A program made the position numbers and the translations under genes. DNA of 64,000 nucleotides from Streptomyces sp. CB09001 (GTDB taxonomy: Bacteria > Actinomycetota > Actinomycetes > Streptomycetales > Streptomycetaceae), in NCBI RefSeq assembly GCF_003369795.1, contig NZ_CP026730.1, positions 3,348,001 through 3,412,000 of the forward strand. The letters run 5' to 3'. A model generated the notes under the pieces. That model worked only from the letters and a program-made list of their open reading frames with translations, ran no database searches and was not told the DNA's origin. Below are positions 36,507-44,715 of the stretch, one piece after another. Within the stretch, counting starts at the first letter, position 1. Each line of letters starts with the position of its first letter.

Positions 36507-36703
36507 CGCCGCGTTTCCGGGCGCACGGCGCCCCGCGGGGGCCACGGATGTCGCCCCGCGCACCCGCCCCGCCCGCGTTCATCGCATCTCCGTGTTCCCC
36601 CGCATTCACCAATTCTCCCGGTCCGCCCGGCCCACCACGCCGAAATCGACCGGTCCGGCTCGTTCTTGCGATTCCCTGCGCCGCTCATCCGCTGCGGGTC
36701 TCC

Positions 36704-36724
36704 CTTGATACGTGCCGTATCAAG
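36704..36724 (+). promoter_or_regulatory. Hairpin overlapping the helicase ribosome-binding site
   Basis: CTTGATACG (36704-36712), loop TGC, CGTATCAAG (36716-36724), a perfect 9-bp stem. Its 3' arm runs into the Shine-Dalgarno AAGGAAGG (36722-36729) of the helicase. Folding could limit ribosome access and respond to temperature or helicase level. Confidence 0.55.
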
Positions 36725-36735
36725 GAAGGTTCCCC

Positions 36736-38328
36736 ATGAACCGCGCACGCACCAACGACCGCCGGCGCGCCGGCGACGGCCCCCGTCGCTCCCGTTCGGC
36801 CGGCCGCCCCCAGAACTCCGGCCGCCGCCCGGCCGCCGCGCCCCAGGGCGGCGAGTTCGCCCTGCCCAAGACCGTCACCCCGGCGCTGCCCGCCGTCGAG
36901 ACCTTCGCCGAACTGGACCTGCCGGCCCGCATGCTGGCCGCGCTCGGCGACCAGGGCGTGACCGTGCCGTTCCCGATCCAGGCGGCGACCCTGCCGAACT
37001 CCATGGCCGGACGCGACGTGCTCGGCCGCGGCCGCACCGGTTCGGGCAAGACGCTCGCCTTCGGTCTCGCCCTGCTGGCCCGCACGGCCGGCAGGCGCGC
37101 CGAGCCGCGGCGTCCGCTCGCCCTGGTCCTCGTCCCCACCCGTGAGCTGGCCCAGCAGGTCACCGACGCGCTCACGCCGTACGCCCGCGCCGTGGGCCTC
37201 AGGTCGGCCACCGTGGTCGGCGGCATGTCCATCGGCCGGCAGGCCGGGGCGCTGCGCTCCGGCGCCGAGGTCGTCGTCGCGACGCCCGGACGGCTCAAGG
37301 ACCTCATCGACCGCGGCGACTGCGCCCTCGGCGACGTCACCATCACGGTCCTGGACGAGGCCGACCAGATGACCGACATGGGCTTCATGCCGCAGGTCAC
37401 CGCCCTGCTCGACCAGGTGCAGCCGGACGGGCAGCGGATGCTGTTCTCGGCCACCCTGGACCGCAACGTCGACAAGCTGGTCCGCCGCTACCTGACCGAC
37501 CCGGTGGTCCACTCCGTCGACCCGTCGGCCGGTGCCGTCACCACGATGGAGCACCACGTGCTGCACGTGCACGAGGAGGACAAGCAGCGCGCGACCATCG
37601 AGATCGCGGCGCGCGACGGCCGGGTCATCATGTTCCTGGACACCAAGCACCGGGTGGACCGGCTGGTGAAGCACCTGCTGAAGAGCGGGGTGCGCGCCGC
37701 AGGCCTGCACGGCGGCAAGTCCCAGCCGCAGCGCACCCGGACCCTCGCCCAGTTCAAGGACGGGCAGGTGACGGCGCTGGTGGCGACCAACGTCGCGGCC
37801 CGCGGCATCCACGTCGACAACCTCGACCTGGTCGTCAACGTGGACCCGCCCGGCGACCACAAGGACTACCTGCACCGGGGCGGTCGTACGGCCCGGGCCG
37901 GCGAGTCCGGCAGCGTCGTCACCCTGGTGACGCCGGACCAGCGGCGCGAGATGACCCGGCTGATGTCCCTGGCCGGCATCACCCCGCAGGTCACCCCGAT
38001 CCGCTCGGGCGAGGCGGAGCTGGCACGCATCACCGGTGCGCAGGCCCCCTCGGGCGTCCCCGTCGTCATCGCCGCACCGGTCGTGGAGCGCCCCCGGCGC
38101 GCCGCCGCCGGCGCGGGGTCCTCGTCCCGCGGCCGCCGCGGCCGTTCCGCCCAGGGACGCGGCAGCGGACAGGGGGCCGGCGCCCAGGCCCGCTCCGGCG
38201 CCGCACAGCCCCGCACCGCCGGCCAGGGCCGCGCCGCCCAGGGGCGGCCCACCGGCGAGTCCCCGCGCCGCAGGCCGCGCCGCCAGTCCACCGGCGGCTC
38301 GGCCGGTTCGACCGGCTCGGCGGCCTAG
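36736..38328 (+). CDS. DEAD-box ATP-dependent RNA helicase
   Basis: A 530-residue helicase. Motifs: GRTGSGKT (Walker A), PTRELAQQV (Ia), VLDEAD (II), FSAT (III), VATNVAARGIHVDNLDLVV (V) and HRGGRTARAG (VI). Basic, disordered tails flank the core: ~50 residues at the N terminus and ~95 R/G/A/Q-rich residues at the C terminus, typical of RNA-annealing tails. The ATG at 36736 has AAGGAAGG upstream; an earlier ATG at 36712 lies inside the hairpin and is rejected. Likely unwinds mRNA or rRNA structure, especially in the cold. Confidence 0.95.
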   Translation: MNRARTNDRRRAGDGPRRSRSAGRPQNSGRRPAAAPQGGEFALPKTVTPALPAVETFAELDLPARMLAALGDQGVTVPFPIQAATLPNSMAGRDVLGRGRTGSGKTLAFGLALLARTAGRRAEPRRPLALVLVPTRELAQQVTDALTPYARAVGLRSATVVGGMSIGRQAGALRSGAEVVVATPGRLKDLIDRGDCALGDVTITVLDEADQMTDMGFMPQVTALLDQVQPDGQRMLFSATLDRNVDKLVRRYLTDPVVHSVDPSAGAVTTMEHHVLHVHEEDKQRATIEIAARDGRVIMFLDTKHRVDRLVKHLLKSGVRAAGLHGGKSQPQRTRTLAQFKDGQVTALVATNVAARGIHVDNLDLVVNVDPPGDHKDYLHRGGRTARAGESGSVVTLVTPDQRREMTRLMSLAGITPQVTPIRSGEAELARITGAQAPSGVPVVIAAPVVERPRRAAAGAGSSSRGRRGRSAQGRGSGQGAGAQARSGAAQPRTAGQGRAAQGRPTGESPRRRPRRQSTGGSAGSTGSAA

Positions 38329-38408
38329 GACACCCGCCCCCCGGGTTCGGACCCGGTCCGGACCCGGGTCCTGACCCCACCCGCCCCATTCCGCTCGTTG
38401 GAGGCATC

Positions 38409-38738
38409 ATGCGCTGTGTCATCGCCCGGTATCCGTTCGACCTCACCAAGAGCGGGGTGCTGGACTCGATGAAGGGCGTCACGCCCGAACCCGTCACCGG
38501 TGAGTCCGTGACCATCGGCCGCCGCCGCTACCCCGTCAAGCAGGTGGGCGAGGTCGTCACCCGGCAGGACCGGCGCGACTTCAGCGGCGGCGAGGTGACC
38601 CGGGCCATGGCCCGCCTCGGCTTCACGTGCCACCCCGCCCCCGGGGCCGAACCCGCGCCGTCGGCGCCCGCCACGACGCCGGTCGAGACGGCGTCCGCGC
38701 TGCTCGGCGGCACCGTCGGCACGCCCCAGGAACTCTGA
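38409..38738 (+). CDS. SCO5918-family protein of unknown function
   Basis: A 109-residue protein starting MRCVIARYPFDLTKSGVL and containing VTIGRRRYPVKQVGEVVTRQDRRDFSGGEVTRAMARLGFTC, with a disordered P/A/T-rich tail. I recall this as a small Streptomyces family that regularly follows a cold-shock/DEAD-box helicase pair, named after S. coelicolor SCO5918; that memory is unverified. It lies 80 bases after the helicase on the same strand, with GGAGG upstream. Possibly an RNA-related partner. Confidence 0.7.
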   Translation: MRCVIARYPFDLTKSGVLDSMKGVTPEPVTGESVTIGRRRYPVKQVGEVVTRQDRRDFSGGEVTRAMARLGFTCHPAPGAEPAPSAPATTPVETASALLGGTVGTPQEL

Positions 38739-38745
38739 GGCCGGA

Positions 38746-39099
38746 TCAGAACAGGCCCGTCGCCCGGCCCTCGTCGTCCCAGCGGACCTCCAGCACGCGC
38801 TGCACGGCCGCGCGGTCGACGGGGCCGAACACGTGCGGGAACAGGGTGCCCCCGGCGACTCCGGGCGGCGGGGCGGCTTCGGCCGCCTCCCACACGCACC
38901 TCGCGGTGAGCCGGTCCTCGTCCAGGAGCAGGGCCGCCAGAGGCCGGGGCGCGCCGCGGTAGAAGGCGTTGACGACGGCGAGCGTGGTCTCCTCGTCGGG
39001 CGAGCAGTGGACGAACCCGTCCTCCGTGAGGGATGCGGGCGTGTACGGCCGGCCCGGGTCGGCGTTCCACTCGGCGAGCGGCACGATGTGGTAGATCAT
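38746..39099 (-). CDS. DUF952 family protein
   Basis: A 117-residue protein with DUF952 hallmarks: IYHIVPLAEWNA, FVHCSPDEETTLAVVNAFY, ARCVWEAAE and FPHVFGPVDRAAVQRV. The fold is ADP-ribosyltransferase-like, but activity is unproven. The ATG at 39099 overlaps the upstream gene's stop by one base (TGATG); a GTG one codon earlier is also possible. It is the last gene of the minus-strand sigma/anti-sigma unit. Confidence 0.85.
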   Translation of the reverse strand: MIYHIVPLAEWNADPGRPYTPASLTEDGFVHCSPDEETTLAVVNAFYRGAPRPLAALLLDEDRLTARCVWEAAEAAPPPGVAGGTLFPHVFGPVDRAAVQRVLEVRWDDEGRATGLF

Positions 39100-39647
39100 C
39101 ACCCTGTTGTAGCAGCCGCGCCGTCCGTGGCAGGCGTGGGCACCACGGTCCCGGGCGCGTTCGACGGTGTCTGCCGCACGGGCGGGTGGCTCGGCCCGGC
39201 CGAGGGTTCGGACGAAGGCGTCGACGACGTCGACGGCGATGGCTCCGACGGCGACGGTGTGGCGTCGGCCGGCGCGGTTTCCTCGGTCGGCAGTGCGGGG
39301 CCCGTGCCGGGCGCCCGGGTGGAGTCGCTCGGCGGCGCCGGGCTCGGTGTGGCCTCCGGCGTGGGGGCGGCCGGGGCCGGGGCCATGGGCGGCGTCGGGC
39401 GCGCGGGCGGGGCGGGAGCCGCCCAGTTCAGCGGCAGCGCGATCAGGGCGGCGGCGGCAGCGGTCGCGGCGGCACCGGCGGCGGCGCGCAGCAGGCGCCG
39501 CCGGGACGCGGCCCGGCGGATCGCCTCGTAGCGGCCCGGCGGCGGGCCCAGGAAGTCGGCGCCCGGACGCAGCACGACCAACAGCGGATCGTCGCCGTCG
39601 CGTTCGAATCCGGGCTCGTCCATCTCGTCCTCAAGGCGTGTGGTCAA
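39099..39647 (-). CDS. Membrane protein paired with ECF sigma factor
   Basis: A 182-residue protein. A ~50-residue cytoplasmic segment is followed by one membrane helix (LLRAAAGAAATAAAAALIAL) and a long extracytoplasmic tail almost wholly of P, T, S, A and E. The tail is probably disordered and wall-spanning. The TTG at 39647, with GAGGAG five bases upstream, overlaps the sigma gene by 17 bases; an ATG at 39623 is the alternative. The arrangement suggests an anti-sigma or sensor protein, but no zinc anti-sigma motif is visible. Confidence 0.7.
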   Translation of the reverse strand: MTTRLEDEMDEPGFERDGDDPLLVVLRPGADFLGPPPGRYEAIRRAASRRRLLRAAAGAAATAAAAALIALPLNWAAPAPPARPTPPMAPAPAAPTPEATPSPAPPSDSTRAPGTGPALPTEETAPADATPSPSEPSPSTSSTPSSEPSAGPSHPPVRQTPSNAPGTVVPTPATDGAAATTG

Positions 39648-40122
39648 GGCTTCTCCTCAGATGGACGCGGAGCAGTTCGCGGGCCGCGTGCAGGTCGGCC
39701 TTGACGGTTCCCTCCTTGCGTCCGGTCAGCACGGACACCTCCCGGATCGGCATGTCGGCGTAGTAGTGGAGCAGGATCGGCACGCGCAGCCGCTCCGGCA
39801 GCGACTGTACGAGCAGCCGCACCGAGGGGTCGGCCTGTTCGGGGTGCGGACGTACGGCGACCTCCGCGGTGACCCGGCGCACCGCCCGGCGCTCGCGCTC
39901 CAGCTTGCGCCAGTGGTCGCGGACGAGGTTGGCGGCGGTGACGTAGAGGAAGCCGCGGGGCTCCTCCACGGACGTCCAGCGCGCCCAGAGCCGGGTGAAC
40001 GCCTCGGAGGCGATCTCGTGGGCCGTCTCGTCGTCGTCGACGAGACGGCGGCACCAGCCGGCGAGGCGCGGATACAGGGCGGCGAACAGCTCGGACGCCG
40101 CCCTGTCACGGGACCGTTTCAA
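39631..40122 (-). CDS. ECF RNA polymerase sigma factor
   Basis: A 163-residue ECF sigma factor: region 2 ELFAALYPRLAGWCRRLVDDDETAHEIASEAFTRLWARW, region 4 LPERLRVPILLHYYADMPIREVSVLTGRKEGTVKADLHAARELL. The start is TTG at 40122, with GGAGAG just upstream; no in-frame ATG exists before region 2. It overlaps the downstream membrane-protein gene. The sortase gene ends 61 bases upstream on the same strand, so the sortase pair may be in the same transcript or controlled separately. Confidence 0.9.
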   Translation of the reverse strand: MKRSRDRAASELFAALYPRLAGWCRRLVDDDETAHEIASEAFTRLWARWTSVEEPRGFLYVTAANLVRDHWRKLERERRAVRRVTAEVAVRPHPEQADPSVRLLVQSLPERLRVPILLHYYADMPIREVSVLTGRKEGTVKADLHAARELLRVHLRRSLDHTP

Positions 40123-40183
40123 CGCTCTCCATGGTCGTGGGGCTTTGCGGTGCGCACCAGGTGCCTGTCCGCCGGACGGGGGC

Positions 40184-40801
40184 CTAGGCGACCGTGGTGG
40201 CGGTCAGTTCGGCGAAGACGATCACGTTGTCCCGGTACTCCTCGCCGTCGCGCGGGCCGCCGCAGGTGATGAGCCGCAACTCCGGTCCCGCCACGTCCCC
40301 GTAGACGTCGTCCGTCGGGAAGTCGGCCTTCGTCACCGTCCGTACGGCGGTGACCGCGAACTCGGCGGCGGTGCCGTTGCGCAGGCGGGCCTCGATCCGG
40401 TCGCCGCGGTGCAGTCGCGCGAGGTGCCGGAAGACCCCGTCGCCGTAGGTGCCCACCGTGACGTGGCCGAGGAGGACCGAAGGGCCCACCTGGCCCGGGG
40501 TCGGCGAGTGCCGGTACCAGCCGGCGCGGTCGTCGTCCGTGACGGGCGGGACCTCCACCGTGCCGTCCGCGGCCAGCCCGAGGCCCATCACCGGGGTGTC
40601 GACCCCGATGGCGGGGATCCGCAGCCCCACCGGCACCGAACGCGCCAGGGGCCGCACCGACTTCGCGGGTGCCTGCGCGGGCGGTGCCGCGGGCGCCGGC
40701 CGGTCGGGTGCGGTGTCGCCGTCCCCCTGGCCGCCGCCGCAGCCCACGAGCAGCGCGGCCAGCGCGGCGGTCGCGAGGGCGCGGCCGGGGCGCGGGATCA
40801 T
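40184..40801 (-). CDS. Class F-like sortase
   Basis: A 205-residue membrane-anchored or lipoprotein-like transpeptidase (N-terminal LAALLVGCGGG could be a lipobox). The catalytic triad is visible: His in VLLGHVTVG, Cys in LRLITCGGP, and Arg in EYRDNVIVF. It shows the short actinobacterial class F pattern (LRIPAIGVDTPVMGLGL). It would attach a surface protein to peptidoglycan. The upstream gene overlaps it by ATGA and encodes a protein with a C-terminal membrane anchor, the probable substrate. Confidence 0.9.
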   Translation of the reverse strand: MIPRPGRALATAALAALLVGCGGGQGDGDTAPDRPAPAAPPAQAPAKSVRPLARSVPVGLRIPAIGVDTPVMGLGLAADGTVEVPPVTDDDRAGWYRHSPTPGQVGPSVLLGHVTVGTYGDGVFRHLARLHRGDRIEARLRNGTAAEFAVTAVRTVTKADFPTDDVYGDVAGPELRLITCGGPRDGEEYRDNVIVFAELTATTVA

Positions 40802-41184
40802 GCGCCGGTCGCCGCCGCCCGTCGACGGCGTACGACGAAGAGGACCGCGCCGCCCGCGAGGAGGACCCCGCCGGCACTCGCGCCGATCAGCCCCTCGTCG
40901 GTCCCCGTCGGGTCCGAGGGCGCCACTCCGGTGTCGGCCGCGCCCTCCGGCACGACGGAGACCTGACCGTCGGCGGGCGCGGGGGCCGGTACCTCGGCCG
41001 GCTTGGTGGGAGGCGCGCTGACGGACGGCACAGGAGTCGCGTCGGTCGGTCCGGTGCCGGGGCTCGGGACGCTCTCGGCGGGGGCGGAGGGGACCGGGGA
41101 GGGGTCGTCGGCGAACGCGGGTGCGGTGCCCGCCAGTACGACGGTGCAGGCCAGGGCCACGGCACTGAGGATGGTTCGGCGCAT
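40798..41184 (-). CDS. Probable sortase substrate, secreted P/A-rich surface protein
   Basis: A 128-residue protein with a signal peptide (LSAVALACTVVLAGTAPAFA), a P/S/A/T-rich body, a C-terminal hydrophobic helix (GGVLLAGGAVLFVV) and a basic RRRR tail, the layout of sortase-anchored proteins. No LPxTG or LAxTG is present; the nearest match is AADTG (in EGAADTGVAP), about 20 residues before the helix. It overlaps the sortase gene by ATGA, so the pair is probably dedicated. Confidence 0.8.
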   Translation of the reverse strand: MRRTILSAVALACTVVLAGTAPAFADDPSPVPSAPAESVPSPGTGPTDATPVPSVSAPPTKPAEVPAPAPADGQVSVVPEGAADTGVAPSDPTGTDEGLIGASAGGVLLAGGAVLFVVRRRRAAATGA

Positions 41185-41377
41185 CGGGTCGCTCTCTCTC
41201 GTCGTCGGCGCACCACTTGGGGGTGATGCGGGTCGGACGGAGAGACGAGGCGGGGACCGGGCGGGTTGCAAAGAAATGGCAAAGCCGCCTTCGGCCGCGG
41301 TCGCCCCCTCTTACGAACCGGTGACGTGCGGGCCGGCACACCCGGCCGGGCGCCCGCTCGGGCCTAGCGTGTCGGAC

Positions 41378-42382
41378 ATGCGCGTACTGGTCACCGGCAG
41401 CGCCGGTTTCATCGGGTCCCATGTCGTGGATGCCCTGCGGGAGCACGGGCACGAGCCCGTCGGCTACGACGTCCGCGAGGACCCCGGCGCCGACGTGCGC
41501 GATCCGGCGGCCCTCGCGCGGGCGCTCGCCGGTGTGGACGCCGTGTGCCACCAGGCGGCGATGGTCGGCCTCGGCAACGGGTTCGCCGACGCGGCGGAGT
41601 ACGTCTCCCGCAACGACCTCGGCACCGCCGTCCTGCTCACCGCGATGGCCGGGGCGGGCGTACGACGGCTGGTGCTCGCCGGGTCGATGGTCGTGTACGG
41701 GGAGGGCCGGTACGCGTGTGCGCTGCACGGGGTGGTGCGGCCGGGCCCGCGCGCCGCCGCCGACCTGGACGCGGGCCGGTTCGAGCCGGCCTGCCCGGAG
41801 TGCGGCGCGGACCTGGCCCCGGGGCTGGTCGGCGAGGACGCCCCGGCCGACCCGCGCAACGTGTACGCCACGACCAAGCTGGCCCAGGAGCACCTGGCCG
41901 CCGCCTGGGCCCGGACGACCGGCGCGACGGCGGTGTCGCTGCGCTACCACAACGTGTACGGCCCCCGGATGCCCCGCGACACCCCGTACGCCGGGGTCGC
42001 CTCCTTCTTCCGCTCCGCGCTGGCCCGCGGTGAGGCGCCGCGCGTCTTCGAGGACGGCCGCCAGCGCCGGGACTTCGTGCACGTGCGGGACGTGGCCGCC
42101 GCGAACGTCGCCGCGCTGGAGGCCGCCAGGCCGCCGGAGGGCGCCCTCAGCGCCTACAACACCGGCAGCGGCGAGCCGCACACGGTGGGCGAGATGGCCG
42201 TCGCCCTGTCCGCCGCCCACGGCGGCCCCGAGCCCGTCGTCACCGGCGAGTACCGCCTCGGCGACGTCCGGCACATCACCGCCGACTCCGCGCGCCTGCG
42301 GGCCGACCTGGGCTGGCGGCCCCGGGTGGGATTCACGGAGGGCATGCGGGAGTTCGCGCGGGCGGGTCTGCGCGGGAACTGA
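41378..42382 (+). CDS. NAD-dependent sugar epimerase/dehydratase (extended SDR)
   Basis: A 334-residue short-chain dehydrogenase. NAD motif VTGSAGFIGSHV, active-site YATTKLA (YxxxK), the upstream Ser region LVLAGSMVVYGEG, and RDFVHVRDVAAANV near the C terminus are typical of UDP-glucose 4-epimerase-like enzymes. An insertion with CPECGADL resembles a zinc-knuckle segment and is found in a subset of actinobacterial members. It lies convergent with the histidine kinase gene, nine bases away. Possibly supplies sugar nucleotide to the glycosyltransferases nearby. Confidence 0.9.
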   Translation: MRVLVTGSAGFIGSHVVDALREHGHEPVGYDVREDPGADVRDPAALARALAGVDAVCHQAAMVGLGNGFADAAEYVSRNDLGTAVLLTAMAGAGVRRLVLAGSMVVYGEGRYACALHGVVRPGPRAAADLDAGRFEPACPECGADLAPGLVGEDAPADPRNVYATTKLAQEHLAAAWARTTGATAVSLRYHNVYGPRMPRDTPYAGVASFFRSALARGEAPRVFEDGRQRRDFVHVRDVAAANVAALEAARPPEGALSAYNTGSGEPHTVGEMAVALSAAHGGPEPVVTGEYRLGDVRHITADSARLRADLGWRPRVGFTEGMREFARAGLRGN

Positions 42383-42391
42383 CCCCGGGCC

Positions 42392-43504
42392 TCAGGCCTC
42401 CGCCGGCGGCAGGGTCACCTCGAAGCGGCAGCCGCCGGGGATGTTGCGGACCGTGGCCCGGCCCCGGTGGGCCTCGACGATGCCGCGGACGATGGCGAGG
42501 CCCAGGCCCGCCCCGGCCGGGGGCGTACGGGCGTGGGTGCCGCGCCAGCCGGTGTCGAAGACCCGCGGCAGGTCCTCCTCGGGGATGCCGCCGCAGCCGT
42601 CGGTCACGGAGACCACCACTCCGTCGCCGGACCGCTCGGCGGCGATCGCGACCGTGCCGTCGGCCGGGGTGCGGCGGATCGCGTTGACCAGCAGGTTGCC
42701 CAGGACCCGGCTCATCTCCTTGCCGTCCACCTCGACCGGTACGGCCGCCACCGCGTCGCCGACCAGCCGTACGCCGTGCCGGCGCGCGAGCGGGTCCGCG
42801 CCCGCGAGCGCGTCGCCGACCAGGTCGTAGAGCGAGATCCGGGCCGGGGCGAGGACGAGCGTGCCGGCGTGGATGCGGGAGAGTTCGAAGAGGTCGCCGA
42901 CCATGTCGTTGAGGCGTTCCACCTCGGCGCGGATCTGCCGCAGGTAGCGGTCGGGGTCGGCGGCGACCCCGTCCTCCAGCGCCTCGGACATGGCGCGCAG
43001 TCCGGCCAGCGGGGTACGCAGGTCGTGCGAGATCCAGGCGACCAGCTCGCGCCGGGAGGTCTCCAGGGCGCGCTCCCGCTCCCGGGACCGGGCGAGCCGG
43101 GCGCTGGTGGCCGCCAGTTCGCGGCTGAGCGCGTCCAGTTCGGCGGTCGCCGGGGTGCTGGGGGCCGCGTAGTCCCCCTCGTCACCGAACGACCTTGCCG
43201 CGGCGGCCAGTTCGCGGCTGCGGGCGACCACCCAGCGGCCCAGCAGCAGTGCGGTGGCCAGGGAGACGACGGCCGCCATCGCCACGACGGTGGTGACGAC
43301 GGACAGGTCGTGCGGGGACAGGAACATCGCCCAGGCGACGGCCAGCGTGCCCGCGAGCATGGCGAGGACGGCGACCGCCGCCACCACGGCGAGCGAGGCG
43401 GTCAGCGAGCGCCGCCGGATCAGCCGCAGCACGGCCGCGCCGACCAGGCCGGCGGCGGCGGCGCCCGCGAAGGCGTAGAGGGCGATGAGGAGGGTGGCGT
43501 GCAC
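42392..43504 (-). CDS. Sensor histidine kinase (HAMP/HisKA type)
   Basis: A 370-residue kinase. Two N-terminal membrane helices flank a short loop, then HAMP-like linker, HisKA with phospho-His in AWISHDLRTPLAGLRAM, and HATPase with N box (LGNLLVNAIRRTP), G1 (VTDGCGGIP) and G2 (GAGLGLAIVRGIVEAHRG). GTG start two bases after the response regulator stop; GGAGG upstream. A classic OmpR-type pair. Confidence 0.93.
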   Translation of the reverse strand: MHATLLIALYAFAGAAAAGLVGAAVLRLIRRRSLTASLAVVAAVAVLAMLAGTLAVAWAMFLSPHDLSVVTTVVAMAAVVSLATALLLGRWVVARSRELAAAARSFGDEGDYAAPSTPATAELDALSRELAATSARLARSRERERALETSRRELVAWISHDLRTPLAGLRAMSEALEDGVAADPDRYLRQIRAEVERLNDMVGDLFELSRIHAGTLVLAPARISLYDLVGDALAGADPLARRHGVRLVGDAVAAVPVEVDGKEMSRVLGNLLVNAIRRTPADGTVAIAAERSGDGVVVSVTDGCGGIPEEDLPRVFDTGWRGTHARTPPAGAGLGLAIVRGIVEAHRGRATVRNIPGGCRFEVTLPPAEA

Positions 43505-43506
43505 GG

Positions 43507-44592
43507 TCAGTCCGCCTCCCGGCCCGCGGGGTCGAAGCGGTAGCCCACGCCCCACACCGTCTGGATCAGCCGGGGCCGGGCCGGATCGTCCTCGACCTTG
43601 CCGCGCAGCCGCCGGACGTGGACGGTGACGGTGGACAGGTCCCCGAAGTCCCAGCCCCACACCTCGCGCATCAGCTCCTCCCGGGCGAACGCCCGCCCCG
43701 GATGCCGCAGGAAGAAGACGAGCAGGTCGAACTCACGCAGCGTCAGGGCCAGTTCGGTGCCGTCCTTGGTGGCCCTGCGGGCGGTCGGGTCGGCGGTCAG
43801 ACCGGCCGCGGACGGCGGGCGCGGCGCCGGTGCGGGCCGGGTGCGGCGCAGCACGGACTCCACCCGCAGGACCAGCTCCCGCGGGCTGAACGGCTTGGTG
43901 ACGTAGTCGTCGGCGCCGACCTCCAGTCCGAGGATTCGGTCGTCCTCGTCGCCCCGGGCGGTCAGCATGATGACCGGCACGGGCCCCTGTTCACGCAGCC
44001 GCCGGCACACCTCCAGTCCGTCCATGCCGGGCAGCATCAGGTCGAGCACCACCAGGTCGGGCCGGTGCCCGGCGGCCCGGGCGAGCGCGTCCGGACCGTC
44101 CCCGGCCCGGTCGACACGGTAACCGGCCCGGTCGAGGTACCCGGCCACGACCTCCGCGACGGTGGGATCGTCGTCCACGACGAGGATCCGGGCGGGACCA
44201 TCCACCACGACGGCCACCGGCCCACCGACGGAACCGACCGCGGCGGCGGCCGGGGGCCCGCCGAGGGGCGGAGCCGCATGCCTGCCAGGGGACGCGCCCG
44301 CACCGGGTTCGGCGGCGCCACGGACGACCTCGGGCACGGCCGCCGGCCCAGCCTCGGGCACGACCGCGGGCACGACCGCGGGTGCGGCCGCCGGGGCGGC
44401 CGAGGACCTACCGCCGGGCAGGGGCGAGGGACCGCCCGGGAACGCCTCCGCAGCGGGTTCCGGGCCATGGGCATCCACGGGCCCGGCCGCGGACACAGCC
44501 TCGGGTGCGGCCGCCGGGGCGGCCGGGGGCCCGCCGAGGGATGGGGCCGGGGATGCGGCCGTCGGAGCGGGCTCGCGGGGCTGTTGGTGCAT
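43507..44592 (-). CDS. OmpR-type response regulator with long disordered N-terminal extension
   Basis: A 361-residue regulator. The receiver begins only at residue ~135 (ARILVVDDDPTV; phospho-Asp in VVLDLMLPGMDG) and the winged-helix DNA-binding domain fills the C terminus (LTLREFDLLVFFLRHPGRAFAREELMREVWGWDF). The first ~134 residues are nearly all A, P, G, V and E, with internal repeats such as SAAPAAAP and GGPPAA, and look disordered. Normal OmpR regulators are ~230 residues. An internal GTG near the receiver lacks a clear Shine-Dalgarno, so the extended form may be real. Confidence 0.88.
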   Translation of the reverse strand: MHQQPREPAPTAASPAPSLGGPPAAPAAAPEAVSAAGPVDAHGPEPAAEAFPGGPSPLPGGRSSAAPAAAPAVVPAVVPEAGPAAVPEVVRGAAEPGAGASPGRHAAPPLGGPPAAAAVGSVGGPVAVVVDGPARILVVDDDPTVAEVVAGYLDRAGYRVDRAGDGPDALARAAGHRPDLVVLDLMLPGMDGLEVCRRLREQGPVPVIMLTARGDEDDRILGLEVGADDYVTKPFSPRELVLRVESVLRRTRPAPAPRPPSAAGLTADPTARRATKDGTELALTLREFDLLVFFLRHPGRAFAREELMREVWGWDFGDLSTVTVHVRRLRGKVEDDPARPRLIQTVWGVGYRFDPAGREAD

Positions 44593-44715
44593 GCGTCCAG
44601 CCTCGCACCGCGCCCCCGCCGGCGTGCCTCCCGAGCGGGGCCGGACCCGCGACGTCCGTGTTTCGTAAGGAGTGGAAGCCCGATTCGTCCGGTTCCGGTT
44701 CGTAGGGTGAACGCC

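Noticed and set aside
39099..39647. Zinc-dependent anti-sigma factor
   Set aside because: No HxxxCxxC motif in the cytoplasmic part; kept only as a sigma-linked membrane protein.
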